Shown piece by piece: positions 63,504 to 64,000 of a stretch of DNA of 64,000 nucleotides (its first letter is position 1; each line of letters begins with the position of its first letter). The DNA is taken from positions 1-64,000 of the forward strand of contig CABSNK010000006.1 in the NCBI GenBank assembly GCA_902479075.1, read 5' to 3'. The position numbers were made by a program, and so were the translations under genes. The DNA is from an uncultured Collinsella sp. (GTDB lineage Bacteria > Actinomycetota > Coriobacteriia > Coriobacteriales > Coriobacteriaceae). The notes below the pieces were generated by a model. It was not told the origin of the DNA. It ran no database searches and saw nothing but the letters and a program-made list of their open reading frames with translations.

Positions 63504-63577
63504 AATCGACCGCCTGCCATCCGCAACGTTAAAATGCTGCAATGAGGCACAAGACTTGCGTTGCGGATGGACGGATT

Positions 63578-64000
63578 ATGGGTCGTAATAAATATCCCGA
63601 GGAGACGGTCGCGAAGATTCTCGACGCGGCGCTGGAGCTATTCTGCGCACAGGGTTATGAGGGGACGAGCATTCAAGACATCGTCGACCGCCTCGATGGC
63701 ATGACCAAGGGTGCTGTCTATCATCACTTTAAGAGCAAAGAGGAGATTTTCAACGCCGCATTTGATCGGGCAATGGCTCCGATTGTTGAGCGCCGCCGCT
63801 CAACGCTTGGTATCGGTAATATGAACGGAGCCCAAAAGCTCAAGCGGCTGTACGCGCCCGAGTCCGTCGTTCCACAAATTGAGCTATGGACACGCATGCA
63901 TCCTGCGGCGGATCCGGTAAAAAGCTCGCGTCTACTGGCGATGCAGTACCAGGGCTCGTTTGACGAATCGGCCGATGGCTGTCTTTTGCCAGTGATCGAG
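63578..64000 (+). CDS. TetR-family regulator, N-terminal part (runs off the window)
   Basis: From ATG 63578 an open frame of 141 codons continues past the end. It reads MGRNKYPEETVAKILDAALE followed by a TetR helix-turn-helix (GTSIQDIVDRLDGMTKGAVYHHFKSKEEIF). It is a probable repressor; ligand and targets are unknown because the effector domain is cut. It starts 74 nt after glnK. Confidence 0.88.
   Translation, partial: MGRNKYPEETVAKILDAALELFCAQGYEGTSIQDIVDRLDGMTKGAVYHHFKSKEEIFNAAFDRAMAPIVERRRSTLGIGNMNGAQKLKRLYAPESVVPQIELWTRMHPAADPVKSSRLLAMQYQGSFDESADGCLLPVIE

Overview
The window is GC-rich and densely coded. Its gene content suggests an anaerobic, gut-type actinobacterium of the class Coriobacteriia, most likely Collinsella. 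This is inference: the basis is protein style, the pyruvate formate-lyase fermentation genes, sucrose PTS genes, Tat-exported transport lipoproteins, a compact type II-C Cas9 locus, and many structured intergenic repeats. No rRNA or tRNA gene was seen.

Layout. 1-4.85 kb: a MarR-controlled heterodimeric ABC exporter (minus strand). 5.1-7.0 kb: a short-chain dehydrogenase and a KdgT-type permease. 7.4-9.8 kb: pyruvate formate-lyase made as two polypeptides, a 683-residue catalytic chain and an 83-residue glycyl-radical chain; the activase gene is at 17.1 kb. 10.1-15.8 kb: a sucrose/fructoside regulon (LacI regulator, divergent GH32, PTS EIIBC, sucrose-6-phosphate hydrolase) with recognisable operators. 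16-19.4 kb: DegV, PflA, MTA/SAH nucleosidase and EngB. 19.6-24.9 kb: the aspartate pathway, with thrC and thrB on the minus strand divergent from lysC and asd. 25.7 kb: an O6-alkylguanine repair protein.

26.4-33.3 kb is a complete type II-C CRISPR-Cas locus in an unusual order: cas9, array, tracrRNA (opposite strand), cas1, cas2. The array has 23 matching repeats plus one degenerate repeat. Gene remnants lie on both sides: a frameshifted membrane protein and a GyrI-like N-terminus. 33.6-37 kb: a MacB/FtsX-type ABC pair. 37.5-39.2 kb: an XRE membrane regulator and a small conserved protein, bracketed by two copies of a ~310-bp repeat. 39.7-49 kb: phosphofructokinase, an Ntn-type amidase, an M18 aminopeptidase, a RelB/PIN toxin-antitoxin pair, a hydroxyacid dehydrogenase, methionine aminopeptidase, a radical SAM protein and an alpha/beta hydrolase. 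49-51.3 kb: a degenerate-GGDEF/REC/HD-GYP protein with an HPt partner. 51.4-55.7 kb: a class I amidotransferase-like hydrolase and an amino-acid ABC uptake operon. 56.2-59.8 kb: a DXS-like enzyme, an HD protein and a CmpB-type membrane protein. 60.2-61.2 kb: an AbiEi/DUF559-like gene between two 95%-identical 118-bp repeat clusters. 61.7-64 kb: ammonium transporter, PII protein and the start of a TetR regulator.

The strongest unexplained signal is intergenic. Four double-stem elements (near 9.9, 19.5, 25.0 and 39.7 kb) have completely different but self-complementary arms, yet share two internal-loop motifs. All four sit 12-26 nt after a stop codon in the same orientation relative to that gene. 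Several other hairpin families, a 182-bp MITE-like palindrome and alternating inverted-repeat clusters fill other gaps.
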